A stretch of 7,482 nucleotides of DNA from Bacillota bacterium (GCA_023440865.1 JAEXRM010000154.1:1-7482); one strand, 5' to 3'. Positions 1-6,335 are shown, numbered from the stretch's first letter. The notes: generated from the sequence alone by a model not told the origin. Translations and numbers: made by a program.

Positions 1-66
1 CCATCGCATCGACTATTACCGATAACATGCCCCCCGGTCAGCCGCCACAAGCAACAACGCGCCACC
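1..66. other. Unassigned left edge; possible tail of a plus-strand gene
   Basis: No gene can be established here. Reading plus-strand frame 2 from base 2 gives seven codons, HRIDYYR, then a TAA at 23-25. That would suit the C-terminus of a gene running in from the left and converging on rnj. On the minus strand an ATG at 28-26 opens a nine-codon run to the window edge, but it has no good ribosome-binding site. Neither reading can be tested without flanking sequence. Confidence 0.2.
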
Positions 67-102
67 AAAACCGAAGGCCCGCCGCATCCGCGGCAGGCCT
101 TC
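67..102 (-). terminator. Intrinsic terminator downstream of rnj
   Basis: On the minus strand a 13-base-pair GC-rich stem with one T-G wobble (arms 102-90 and 85-73) closes on a four-base GGAT loop. It is followed by GG and then TTTT (70-67). It lies about 30 bases past the rnj stop codon, which suits a rho-independent terminator for rnj. The T run is short and interrupted, so termination may be incomplete. The stem is nearly symmetrical and could also stop a plus-strand transcript entering from the left, but the plus side lacks a T run. Confidence 0.75.
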
Positions 103-131
103 CTGTTACATACGACGGAAACAAGGGATTC

Positions 132-1820
132 TCACTCCCTCGCCTCGGAGCCCGGCACTTCGACGACAATGGGCAGGATCATGGGCTTGCGCATCGTCCG
201 CCGGTACAGATGGGAGCCGAGATCATCGCGCAGCGCATTCTTGATGACGGACCAGGTGCCGTGTTTCTTCTCGATGGTCCGCAGGACCGATTCGCGGGCG
301 GTCACCCGAATCTCCTCCATGAGCTCCTCGGATTCCTTCACGTAGACGAAGCCGCGGGTCAGCACCTCCGGCCCGGACACAAGATTCCTTTTGGCATCGA
401 GGGTGACCACGACGATGATCAGGCCGTCCTCGGACAACAGCTTGCGGTCCTTGAGCACCACATCGCCCACATCACCCACGCCCAGTCCATCGACCAGCAC
501 GCTGCCGGCCTGGATGGAACCGGTGATTTTCGCGGAGCGGTTCGACAGCTCGAGCACCTTGCCATTGCTCATGATGAACACGTTTTCCTCGGACATGCCG
601 AGCGACTGGGCAAGCTTGGCATGCTGCACCAGATGCCGGTATTCCCCATGCACCGGCATGAAGTACTTCGGCCGCACCAGCCGTTGGATCATCTTGAGTT
701 CTTCCTGGCGGGCATGCCCGGAGACATGGACTTCCGCCAGCGAATCATAGATGACCGTCGCGCCGCGCTTGTAAAGCTCGTTGATGACGCGGTAGACGAA
801 CTTCTCGTTGCCCGGGATGGGGCTGGCCGACAGAATGACCAGATCACCCTTCTGAATCTCCACCTGCCGGTGTGTCGCCATGGCAATGCGGGCCAGTGCC
901 GACATCGGCTCGCCCTGGCTTCCGGTGGTGATGATGACGACCTGCTCCGGGGGCAACCGCTTCACGCGGTCGAGATCGATCAGGATCTCCTCGGGAATGT
1001 TGAGGTACCCCAGCCGCAGTGCCGTCTTCGTGACATTGATCATGCTGCGGCCGCAGATGGCGACCTTGCGGCCGTATTTCTGGGCCGAGTTGAAAATCTG
1101 CTGCAACCGGTGAATGTTCGAGGCGAAGGAGGCCACGAGTATGCGCGCCTTCGAATCGCGGAAGATGTTGTCGAACGAATCGCCCACCTTGCGTTCGGAC
1201 ATCGTGTAGCCTGGACGCTCCACGTTCGTGCTGTCGGACATCAGCATCAGGATGCCCTTCCTGCCGAGCTCCGCAATGCGCTGGAAGTCGATTGGCTCGC
1301 CTTCGATGGGCGTATAGTCGACCTTGAAGTCACCGGTGTGGAACACCGTGCCGACCGGCGTCTCGATGGCAAGCATCACCGAATCGGCGATGCTGTGCGT
1401 CGAACGGATGAACTCAACGCGGAACGCACCAAGCTGGATGGTCTGCCCGGCCTTCACGGACACGAGCTCCGTCGTGTCGAGCAGTTCATGCTCCAGCAGC
1501 TTGTTCTCAATCAGGCCGAGGGTGAGATCCGTTCCGTAGACGGGGGTGCGGATCTTGCGCAGCACGTAGGGCAGCGCGCCGATATGGTCCTCGTGGCCGT
1601 GGGTGACAACGATGCCCTTGATCTTGTCGATGTTCTTCTCGAGGTAGGTGATGTCGGGGATGACGAGATCGATGCCGAGCATTTCGTCTTCGGGAAAAGC
1701 AAGTCCGCAATCCACAATGATGAGCGAATCGCCGTATTCGAAGACGGTCATGTTCTTGCCGATCTCCTCCAGGCCTCCCAGCGGGATGACCTTGAGCTTG
1801 TTCTTGTTCGATTTTGCCAT
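132..1820 (-). CDS. rnj: Ribonuclease J
   Basis: This encodes RNase J, a zinc-dependent cytoplasmic enzyme with endonuclease and 5'-3' exonuclease activity that drives mRNA decay and rRNA maturation in Bacillota. It is 562 residues, close to the roughly 555 of Bacillus RNase J1. The N-terminal metallo-beta-lactamase fold carries the HGHEDH motif with H74, H76, D78 and H79. Further likely metal ligands are H142 (STHS) and D164 (TGDF). The beta-CASP region spans roughly residues 210-355, with the SGH (H369) and HGEYRH (H391) motifs after it. The C-terminal domain is present (about 447-562). The ATG at 1820 is chosen because GGAGG lies five bases upstream; a TTG start at 1832 would overlap that site. 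The glycosyltransferase gene ends 144 bases upstream on the same strand, and no clear promoter was found in the gap, so the two are probably co-transcribed. A single copy versus a J1/J2 pair cannot be judged from here. Confidence 0.97.
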   Translation of the reverse strand: MAKSNKNKLKVIPLGGLEEIGKNMTVFEYGDSLIIVDCGLAFPEDEMLGIDLVIPDITYLEKNIDKIKGIVVTHGHEDHIGALPYVLRKIRTPVYGTDLTLGLIENKLLEHELLDTTELVSVKAGQTIQLGAFRVEFIRSTHSIADSVMLAIETPVGTVFHTGDFKVDYTPIEGEPIDFQRIAELGRKGILMLMSDSTNVERPGYTMSERKVGDSFDNIFRDSKARILVASFASNIHRLQQIFNSAQKYGRKVAICGRSMINVTKTALRLGYLNIPEEILIDLDRVKRLPPEQVVIITTGSQGEPMSALARIAMATHRQVEIQKGDLVILSASPIPGNEKFVYRVINELYKRGATVIYDSLAEVHVSGHARQEELKMIQRLVRPKYFMPVHGEYRHLVQHAKLAQSLGMSEENVFIMSNGKVLELSNRSAKITGSIQAGSVLVDGLGVGDVGDVVLKDRKLLSEDGLIIVVVTLDAKRNLVSGPEVLTRGFVYVKESEELMEEIRVTARESVLRTIEKKHGTWSVIKNALRDDLGSHLYRRTMRKPMILPIVVEVPGSEARE

Positions 1821-1832
1821 GTGATCCTCCAA

Positions 1833-1847
1833 ACCGCCTTATGCGGT
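1833..1847 (-). promoter_or_regulatory. Small leader hairpin abutting the rnj ribosome-binding site
   Basis: On the minus strand ACCGC, a five-base ATAAG loop and GCGGT form a perfect five-base-pair stem. It ends three bases before the GGAGG that initiates rnj translation. No T run follows, so it is not a terminator. It could affect ribosome access or be an RNase target, but that role is inferred from position alone. Confidence 0.4.
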
Positions 1848-1920
1848 ATTCTTTCAATCCAAGCAGCGCGATGCCGGCAGCACGACCCGGCCCACACGCA
1901 GCGCGCACGGACGCGCCACG

Positions 1921-1944
1921 GCCATGCCGGACATCCGGCAGGCC
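1921..1944. other. GC-rich hairpin after the glycosyltransferase gene
   Basis: Bases 1925-1930 (TGCCGG) and 1935-1940 (CCGGCA) form a six-base-pair stem with an ACAT loop. GCC and GGC extend it on the outside around a bulged A. It starts about 20 bases past the glycosyltransferase stop codon. There is no T run on either side, so a complete terminator is not supported. It may slow polymerase or protect a 3' end between the two genes. Confidence 0.4.
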
Positions 1945-1964
1945 GCACGCGGGAATGCTCCGGT

Positions 1965-3155
1965 TCAGGTCACGGGATCGGCCCCATTCCGGGCCAGGTC
2001 ATAGGTCTCCACCGTCTGCCGCGCAATCTCGGCCCAGTGGTACTTTTCCTTGATGGAGCGGAACGCGCTCTCCGCGATCCGTTGCCTCAGCCCGTCGTCC
2101 AGCATGAGTTCGACGACGGCGTTGGCCAGCATGTCGGAGTCGCCCGTTCGAAACTTCATGCCGTTCTCGCGGTCCTGGACGATTTCATTGAGCCCGCCCG
2201 CATCGGACACCACCACGGGCACGTGCGCCACCATGGCCTCGAGCGTGACGATGCCGAACGGCTCGTACAGGCTCGGGAACACGGCCACATCAACGAGCCG
2301 GAACAGGCGAAGCAGCTCCTCATCCGGCAGAAACCCCGGAAAATCGACCCGGTGCGCGATGCCCATGTTCCACGCACGCTGGCGGAGCGAGTCGAGCTCC
2401 TGCCCCTTGCCGGCGATGATGAACTTCACGTTCTGGCAACGGGCAAGCACTTTGGGAACGGCATCCATCAGCAGATGGACCCCCTTCTCATAGGTCAGCC
2501 GGCCGACAAAAAACACGATGCGCTCCCCATCCCCGGCATGGCTGCGCCGCAGCTCCATGTCGATCGGCACCAGATCAAACTTGTGCAGATCGATGCCGTT
2601 GGGGATGATGTCGAGGCGCCCGCCGTCGAGTCCGAACAGCCGTGTCACCTCGTTGCGCATGTATTGGCTGTTCACGATGACACGACGCGACAGTTCCGTC
2701 GTCAGCTTCTGCTCGACGGAGGAAATGTAGCTCTGCACATCGTTGTGGATACCGCCGTTGCGACCGTACTCCGTCGCATGGATCGTCGTGACGCCGACCA
2801 TCCAGGGATACAGGCCCAGCAAGGTCTTTCCCGCGAAACTGACCAGCCAGTCGTGCATGTGGAGAATGTCGAAGCGTTCGCCCGTCTGCATGAGGCGGAC
2901 ACCGGCGGCCACCATTTCCATGTTCATCTGCATCACGCTGTCAATGAACGTGATCGGCCTGACATACCATCCCGGCACACGATGAACGGATACGGCCCCA
3001 TCCATCTCGGCAGGCGGAAGGTTCTCGTCCGTCATGGTCAGCACGGTCACGCAGTGTCCCGCCACCCCCAGCTCCTGCGCCAGGTGGTAGACAACACGCG
3101 ATATGCCGCCGACGATCCTGGGCGGGTATTCCCAGGACAGCATCAGGATGCGCAT
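1965..3155 (-). CDS. GT4-type glycosyltransferase, glycogen-synthase-like
   Basis: This 396-residue GT-B fold protein transfers a sugar from a nucleotide sugar while retaining the anomeric configuration. The N-terminal half opens with the SWEYPP..GG loop (residues 7-17) and has HMHDW (99-103) and TIHATEYGRNGG (124-135), typical of clostridial glycogen-synthase-like GT4 proteins. The C-terminal half has PNGID (185-189), GRLTYEKG with R219 and K224, and the E-x7-E motif as E298 and E306 in EPFGIVTLEAM. No signal peptide or membrane segment is visible, so it is cytosolic. The ATG at 3155 has AAGGAG five bases upstream; a longer start at 3206 lacks such a site. No other glycogen genes are nearby. 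The substrate could therefore be ADP- or UDP-glucose for glycogen or another sugar for a surface polymer. The fold call is firm; the exact reaction is inferred. It probably leads a transcript that includes rnj. Confidence 0.9.
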   Translation of the reverse strand: MRILMLSWEYPPRIVGGISRVVYHLAQELGVAGHCVTVLTMTDENLPPAEMDGAVSVHRVPGWYVRPITFIDSVMQMNMEMVAAGVRLMQTGERFDILHMHDWLVSFAGKTLLGLYPWMVGVTTIHATEYGRNGGIHNDVQSYISSVEQKLTTELSRRVIVNSQYMRNEVTRLFGLDGGRLDIIPNGIDLHKFDLVPIDMELRRSHAGDGERIVFFVGRLTYEKGVHLLMDAVPKVLARCQNVKFIIAGKGQELDSLRQRAWNMGIAHRVDFPGFLPDEELLRLFRLVDVAVFPSLYEPFGIVTLEAMVAHVPVVVSDAGGLNEIVQDRENGMKFRTGDSDMLANAVVELMLDDGLRQRIAESAFRSIKEKYHWAEIARQTVETYDLARNGADPVT

Positions 3156-3197
3156 GCGTTCTCCTTCGTTCCGGTACCGCAACCGGGAGCCATGCAG

Positions 3198-3203
3198 TAT
3201 AAT
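3198..3203 (+). promoter_or_regulatory. Candidate promoter -10 box for cca
   Basis: TATAAT matches the sigma-A -10 consensus exactly, in an AT-rich patch within GC-rich sequence. Transcription would start near 3210, giving a leader of about 44 bases before the cca ATG. No recognisable -35 hexamer lies 16-18 bases upstream, so the promoter may be weak or need an activator. Confidence 0.55.
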
Positions 3204-3204
3204 C

Positions 3205-3210
3205 ATTATA
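3205..3210 (-). promoter_or_regulatory. Candidate promoter -10 box for the glycosyltransferase gene
   Basis: The minus strand reads TATAAT here, one base away from the plus-strand TATAAT box. Transcription would start near 3198, about 43 bases before the glycosyltransferase ATG. No good -35 box is seen. A run of six A residues on this strand (3243-3238) falls roughly at -40 to -46, where an UP-like element would lie. An alternative, TATATA at 3212-3207, is preceded by TGG, as in an extended -10. Confidence 0.55.
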
Positions 3211-3253
3211 TACCAATCGACACCGTTCCCCTATCACTTTTTTCGGAGTGCGC

Positions 3254-4648
3254 ATGATATCGGAGTTTTCACTGCCCGAACCGGTCCTGGAGGTCCTCTC
3301 ACGGCTCCGAGGGCAGGGACATGAGGCCTTTCTCGTGGGTGGCTGCGTGCGCGATCTGCTGCTGCGTCTGGCACCATCCGACTGGGACGTGTGCACCTCC
3401 GCCCACCCGGATGCCGTCAAGGCCCTGTTTCCAGGCTGTCTGGAGACCGGCCTGCGGCATGGCACCGTGACTGCGCTCATGCCCGAGCCGCGACAACCCG
3501 GCGGGCACCGGATGCCGGTCGAAATCACGACCTGGCGCGCGGAGTCCGGTTATTCCGACCACCGGCATCCCGATGTGGTGCGTTTCTCCACCACGCTCGG
3601 AGACGATCTCTCCCGGCGCGACTTCACCATCAATGCCATGGCCTGGCATCCGGAAACGGGACTCGTTGACCTGTTCGGCGGCCGGGATGACCTCGAGGCG
3701 GGCATTGTCCGTTGCGTGGGCGATCCGATCCGCCGGTTCAGGGAAGATGCCCTCCGCATGCTGCGCGCGGTCCGCTTCAGCAGCCAGCTGGGGTTTGTGC
3801 TCGATGCGGATGCGGCGAAGGCCGTCCGTCACCGTCGCGACGACCTGGTTCATGTCAGCCGCGAGCGCATCCAGTACGAGATGACCCGTACGCTGACCGG
3901 CATCGCACCGACGCGCGCCGCCCTGTGGTGGGACACCGGACTGCATGCGCTGCTGTTCGATCTGGGTGGGGCTTCACCTGAGCGATTCGATGGGTTGCCG
4001 TTCACCCGCTTGGAGCAGTCCCTCCGTTCGAGCGGCTTGCAGCACGTCACGCGGCCGACCGGCAGGGAATGCGACCGGGCGCCGCACATGGGGATCAGTC
4101 CGGACGCGCCGCACCTGCCGGACGGTCCGGACGAGGATGTGCTCCGTTGGGCGCTGTTCTTCCGCTCCTGCGGGATGGACAGCGCGGAACGGGTGGAGCA
4201 GGTTGCGCTGTGGATGCGGCTTTACCGCTTCCCCAACAACCGTCAGGCCGGCATCCGCAAGCTGCTTCGCCTTGCGGATGCCCCCATGCCCCCCACACAC
4301 CGCAACCTGCGGTATGCCGCCTTGTCGGAAGGCCCCGGCTGGCTGCACGCCGCCTTCGCGCTGCGCCGGTACGCCGGCGGCGCCACATCCCCCGACCTGC
4401 ACGGGATGATCGTACCCGGAGATTTTCCGGACGGCGCTTTCGTGCGCGCCTCCTTGGCGGGCGGTGCCACGCCGTGCGGAAGCGAATTCGGCGCTTTGCT
4501 CGACTGCCTGCGCATGGTGCCGTGCGAGCAGCCTCATCTGGCAACCCCCGCGGTGCTGTCCGTCCTGGCGTCCGCCATGCGCGACCGGGCCGAGGCCGCC
4601 TTCCGCGCATCCGTCCCGCCCCGGTTCTGGCTTGATGCGCGGATTTGA
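3254..4648 (+). CDS. cca: CCA tRNA nucleotidyltransferase (class II)
   Basis: The protein adds or repairs the 3' CCA end of tRNAs from CTP and ATP without a nucleic-acid template. The 464 residues begin with the nucleotidyltransferase head: LVGGCVRDLLL (27-37) and the SDWDV catalytic pair D43 and D45. RRDFTINAMA follows (121-130), then the nucleotide-selecting EDALRMLRAVRF (164-175) and SRERIQYEM (202-210). The C-terminal half aligns by eye with clostridial enzymes that carry an HD domain. The region expected to hold the His-Asp pair reads LRWALFFRSCG (297-307), so that site appears lost. The YRFPNN stretch (324-329) fits the usual tail. The ATG at 3254 is preferred over GTG at 3248 because CGGAG lies five bases before it. 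An A-adding-only enzyme or poly(A) polymerase cannot be fully excluded, but CCA addition is most likely. The gene is divergent from the glycosyltransferase and convergent with fba. Confidence 0.93.
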   Translation: MISEFSLPEPVLEVLSRLRGQGHEAFLVGGCVRDLLLRLAPSDWDVCTSAHPDAVKALFPGCLETGLRHGTVTALMPEPRQPGGHRMPVEITTWRAESGYSDHRHPDVVRFSTTLGDDLSRRDFTINAMAWHPETGLVDLFGGRDDLEAGIVRCVGDPIRRFREDALRMLRAVRFSSQLGFVLDADAAKAVRHRRDDLVHVSRERIQYEMTRTLTGIAPTRAALWWDTGLHALLFDLGGASPERFDGLPFTRLEQSLRSSGLQHVTRPTGRECDRAPHMGISPDAPHLPDGPDEDVLRWALFFRSCGMDSAERVEQVALWMRLYRFPNNRQAGIRKLLRLADAPMPPTHRNLRYAALSEGPGWLHAAFALRRYAGGATSPDLHGMIVPGDFPDGAFVRASLAGGATPCGSEFGALLDCLRMVPCEQPHLATPAVLSVLASAMRDRAEAAFRASVPPRFWLDARI

Positions 4649-4679
4649 CCGAGCACGTGCCGAAACCGGTCCATCGAAG

Positions 4680-4744
4680 CGAAGCGGATCCATGATAACG
4701 AAGCGGATCCACCACAACGAAGCGGATCCGTGATAACGAAGCGG
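4680..4744. repeat. Tandem repeat, 19-base unit, three copies plus a partial fourth
   Basis: The core CGAAGCGGATCC occurs at 4680-4691, 4699-4710 and 4718-4729, exactly 19 bases apart. A truncated fourth copy (CGAAGCGG) begins at 4737. The seven-base linkers are ATGATAA, ACCACAA and GTGATAA, all ending in AA, and two of them share TGATAA. Each core contains the GGATCC palindrome. A five-base CGAAG at 4675 hints at a decayed earlier unit. Because 19 is not a multiple of three, the array does not encode a repeated peptide. Its function is unknown. Confidence 0.9.
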
Positions 4745-4779
4745 GGTGCCCGGCATGCCTTGCGGCCTCCGGACACCCC
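4743..4779. terminator. Long GC-rich hairpin between convergent genes
   Basis: GGGGTG (4743-4748) pairs with CACCCC (4774-4779). After a C/A mismatch, CCGG pairs with CCGG (4750-4753 and 4769-4772). An inner GCC-TTGC-GGC stem-loop follows an internal bulge. The left arm overlaps the end of the 19-base repeat array. The stem would form in both transcripts and might act as a shared terminator, but neither strand has a following T run. It may instead protect 3' ends or act with Rho. Confidence 0.45.
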
Positions 4780-4810
4780 TCCTGCATGACGATGTGCCAT
4801 TTGTTGCTGT

Positions 4811-4829
4811 CCTGCCCTCCAGGGGCGGG
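4811..4829. other. Second hairpin in the cca/fba spacer
   Basis: CCTGCCC (4811-4817) and GGGCGGG (4823-4829) form a seven-base-pair stem with one T-G pair on the plus strand, around a TCCAG loop. It lies 71 bases beyond the fba stop codon on the fba strand. No T run follows in either direction, so calling it a terminator would go beyond the evidence. Confidence 0.35.
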
Positions 4830-4899
4830 TACGGAACCGATCATGCTTCCCCAGGCAGGCACAACGCGCATCTGGGCCTGGAACGGATCCTCCTGCGGC

Positions 4900-5829
4900 T
4901 TACGCCTTGCCGGCGCAGCCGAGGACGTTCACCAGCTTGTTCTTGACGAGCTTCTTGATTTCGTCGCGGGCGGGGCCGAGGTACTTGCGGGGATCGAACT
5001 CGGCGGGGGTCTCCGCGAAGACCCTGCGGATGGAGGCGGTCATCGCCAGACGCAGGTCGGAGTCGATGTTGATCTTGCAGACGGCCAGCGAAGCGGCCTT
5101 GCGGAGCATCTCCTCCGGAACGCCCTTCGCGCCGGGCATCTTGCCGCCGTACTTGTTGACCATGTCCACGTACTCCGGGATGACGGAGGACGCGCCGTGG
5201 AGCACGATCGGGTAGCCGGGCATGCGGCGCTGGATCTCTTCGAGGATGTCGAAGCGCAGCTTGGCTTCTCCGGTGAACTTGAAGGCGCCGTGACTGGTGC
5301 CGATGGCGATGGCGAGGGAGTCGACGCCCGTGCGGGAGACGAATTCCTCGACTTCGTCCGGATGGGTGTACGTGGAATCTTCCGCGCTGACGTTGACGTC
5401 GTCCTCGACGCCGGCCAGACGGCCCAGCTCGCCTTCGACGGTGACGCCGTGGGCGTGGGCATATTCGACAACCTTCTTGGTCAACGCGATGTTGTCCTCG
5501 AAGGAATGATGGGAGCCGTCGATCATGACGGAGGTGAAACCGCCGTCGATGCAGGATTTGCACAGCTCGAACGTGTCGCCGTGGTCGAGGTGGACCGCGA
5601 TGGGCAGGTCGGTCTCGATGAGCGCCGCCTCGATGAGCTTCATGAGGTAGGTGTGGTTGGCGTACTTGCGCGCGCCGGAGGAAACCTGCAGGATGAGGGG
5701 CGCGTTGACTTCCTTCGCGGCCTCGGTGATGCCCTGCACGATCTCCATGTTGTTGACATTGAAGGCGCCGATGGCGTATCCGCCCGCATATGCCTTCTTG
5801 AACATCTCCGTCGTATTGACCAGTGGCAT
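4900..5829 (-). CDS. fba: Fructose-bisphosphate aldolase, class II
   Basis: This cytosolic, zinc-dependent glycolytic enzyme reversibly splits fructose 1,6-bisphosphate into glyceraldehyde 3-phosphate and dihydroxyacetone phosphate. At 309 residues it matches the compact class II family of clostridia, Thermotoga and amitochondriate protists. Visible sites are AVHLDHGD (78-85) with catalytic D82 and zinc ligand H83, VEGELG (131-136), GTSHG with H180, and HGASS with H211. DGSHHS (104-109) and NIDSD (254-258) are also typical. Tagatose-bisphosphate or related aldolases are possible alternatives but fit less well. The ATG at 5829 has AAGGAG nine bases upstream. A TTG start at 5853 would include that site, and an intermediate ATG abuts it. 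A strong promoter with a leader of about 75 bases lies upstream, so it is probably expressed on its own at a high level. It converges on cca. Confidence 0.97.
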   Translation of the reverse strand: MPLVNTTEMFKKAYAGGYAIGAFNVNNMEIVQGITEAAKEVNAPLILQVSSGARKYANHTYLMKLIEAALIETDLPIAVHLDHGDTFELCKSCIDGGFTSVMIDGSHHSFEDNIALTKKVVEYAHAHGVTVEGELGRLAGVEDDVNVSAEDSTYTHPDEVEEFVSRTGVDSLAIAIGTSHGAFKFTGEAKLRFDILEEIQRRMPGYPIVLHGASSVIPEYVDMVNKYGGKMPGAKGVPEEMLRKAASLAVCKINIDSDLRLAMTASIRRVFAETPAEFDPRKYLGPARDEIKKLVKNKLVNVLGCAGKA

Positions 5830-5854
5830 GGTGTTCATCTCCTTTTCGTTCAAT

Positions 5855-5868
5855 CACGGCGAACCGTG
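5855..5868 (-). promoter_or_regulatory. UUCG-loop hairpin in the fba leader
   Basis: In the fba transcript CACGG, a UUCG tetraloop and CCGUG form a perfect five-base-pair hairpin, ten bases upstream of the AAGGAG ribosome-binding site. The closing pair is G-C rather than the extra-stable C-G arrangement. There is no T run after it, so attenuation is not indicated. It could stabilise the mRNA 5' region or keep the ribosome site open. Confidence 0.5.
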
Positions 5869-5911
5869 TCATGGATGAAGGACTGTCAAAAACTTGTCAT
5901 GGTCACACAAC

Positions 5912-5940
5912 ATTGTAATCGCAGAGCGGCTGGAAATCAA
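5912..5940 (-). promoter_or_regulatory. Sigma-A-type promoter for fba
   Basis: The minus strand has TTGATT (5940-5935), a 17-base spacer and TACAAT (5917-5912). Each box has four or five of the six consensus bases, and the spacing is ideal. The predicted start is near 5905. This is the best promoter in the window and suits a highly expressed glycolytic gene. It lies between the stop of the upstream small gene and fba, which implies that fba does not depend on read-through. Confidence 0.8.
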
Positions 5941-6008
5941 GGCGCAACGATGGAATTCGCGCAGGGCGTTCCGGAGGCGACCCGTCGGGACTTCCGCAGC
6001 CGCCGGCA

Positions 6009-6335
6009 TCACGGCTCGAGGTGGACCAGCTTCTCCGTGTGGTTCCTGCCGTTCTCGGCATACCGCACGCAGACCGCATCGCCACCGGTGCGGGCATGCA
6101 GGTAGATGGTGCCGCTCTTGCGGATGTCCATGCGGATGCGGTCGAAGATGTCGCTCTGCATGATGTTCACGATCTCGTCGAGGTGGTTCAGGGGATTGTG
6201 CTCGGTCTTCGCCTCGACATGCACCGGCATGCGGCCATCGGACTCCGGTGCGTAGACGCGGATATGCACGCTGCCCGGTTCGTGGGGGACATCCGTGGGA
6301 TACAGCAGGTCGCGCTCGAACATCGGCTGGCTCAT
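6009..6335 (-). CDS. Uncharacterised 108-residue protein
   Basis: I do not recognise this family. The protein is small, soluble and slightly acidic, with no signal peptide or membrane segment. By eye it has two strands (VHIRVYAP at 23-30 and PVHVEAKT at 37-44), then a helix-rich, highly charged stretch from about NPLNHLDEIV (47-56) through SDIFDRIRMDIRKS (61-74). Two or three further strands follow (TIYLHA, AVCVRYAE and TEKLVHLE), which suggests a compact alpha-beta domain. It has no cysteine pair or obvious catalytic motif. The ATG at 6335 is supported by AGGAGGT eight bases upstream. An in-frame extension to 6620 is rich in Arg, His and Cys and has no ribosome site, so it is rejected. Its own promoter lies upstream, and fba follows after 179 bases with a separate promoter, so location gives little hint of function. 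Confidence 0.82.
   Translation of the reverse strand: MSQPMFERDLLYPTDVPHEPGSVHIRVYAPESDGRMPVHVEAKTEHNPLNHLDEIVNIMQSDIFDRIRMDIRKSGTIYLHARTGGDAVCVRYAENGRNHTEKLVHLEP

Larger units (their letters stand above)
4649..4899. other. Convergent cca/fba spacer with repeats and hairpins
   Basis: This 251-base spacer separates the stop codons of cca (plus) and fba (minus). I find no gene in it. Open frames across it are extensions of shadow frames of the neighbours. It holds a 19-base tandem repeat, a long GC-rich hairpin directly beside the repeat and a second shorter hairpin. No stem is followed by a T run on either strand, so how the two converging transcripts stop is unclear. Confidence 0.7.

Noticed and set aside
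3156..3206. Longer start for the glycosyltransferase at 3206
   Set aside because: The extension adds 17 residues upstream of the conserved SWEYPP N-terminus, contains the AAGGAG site itself, and would begin at or before the predicted transcription start.
27..3257. 1076-codon plus-strand open frame
   Set aside because: It is antisense and in register with rnj and the glycosyltransferase gene, which both have clear family motifs. Its translation is rich in His, Asp and Arg and matches nothing recognisable.
4680..4744. CRISPR array
   Set aside because: The 19-base period with seven-base linkers is far too short for repeat-spacer units, and no cas genes are present.
4786..6105. 439-codon plus-strand open frame
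   Set aside because: It is the in-register antisense shadow of fba, which is unmistakable on the minus strand.
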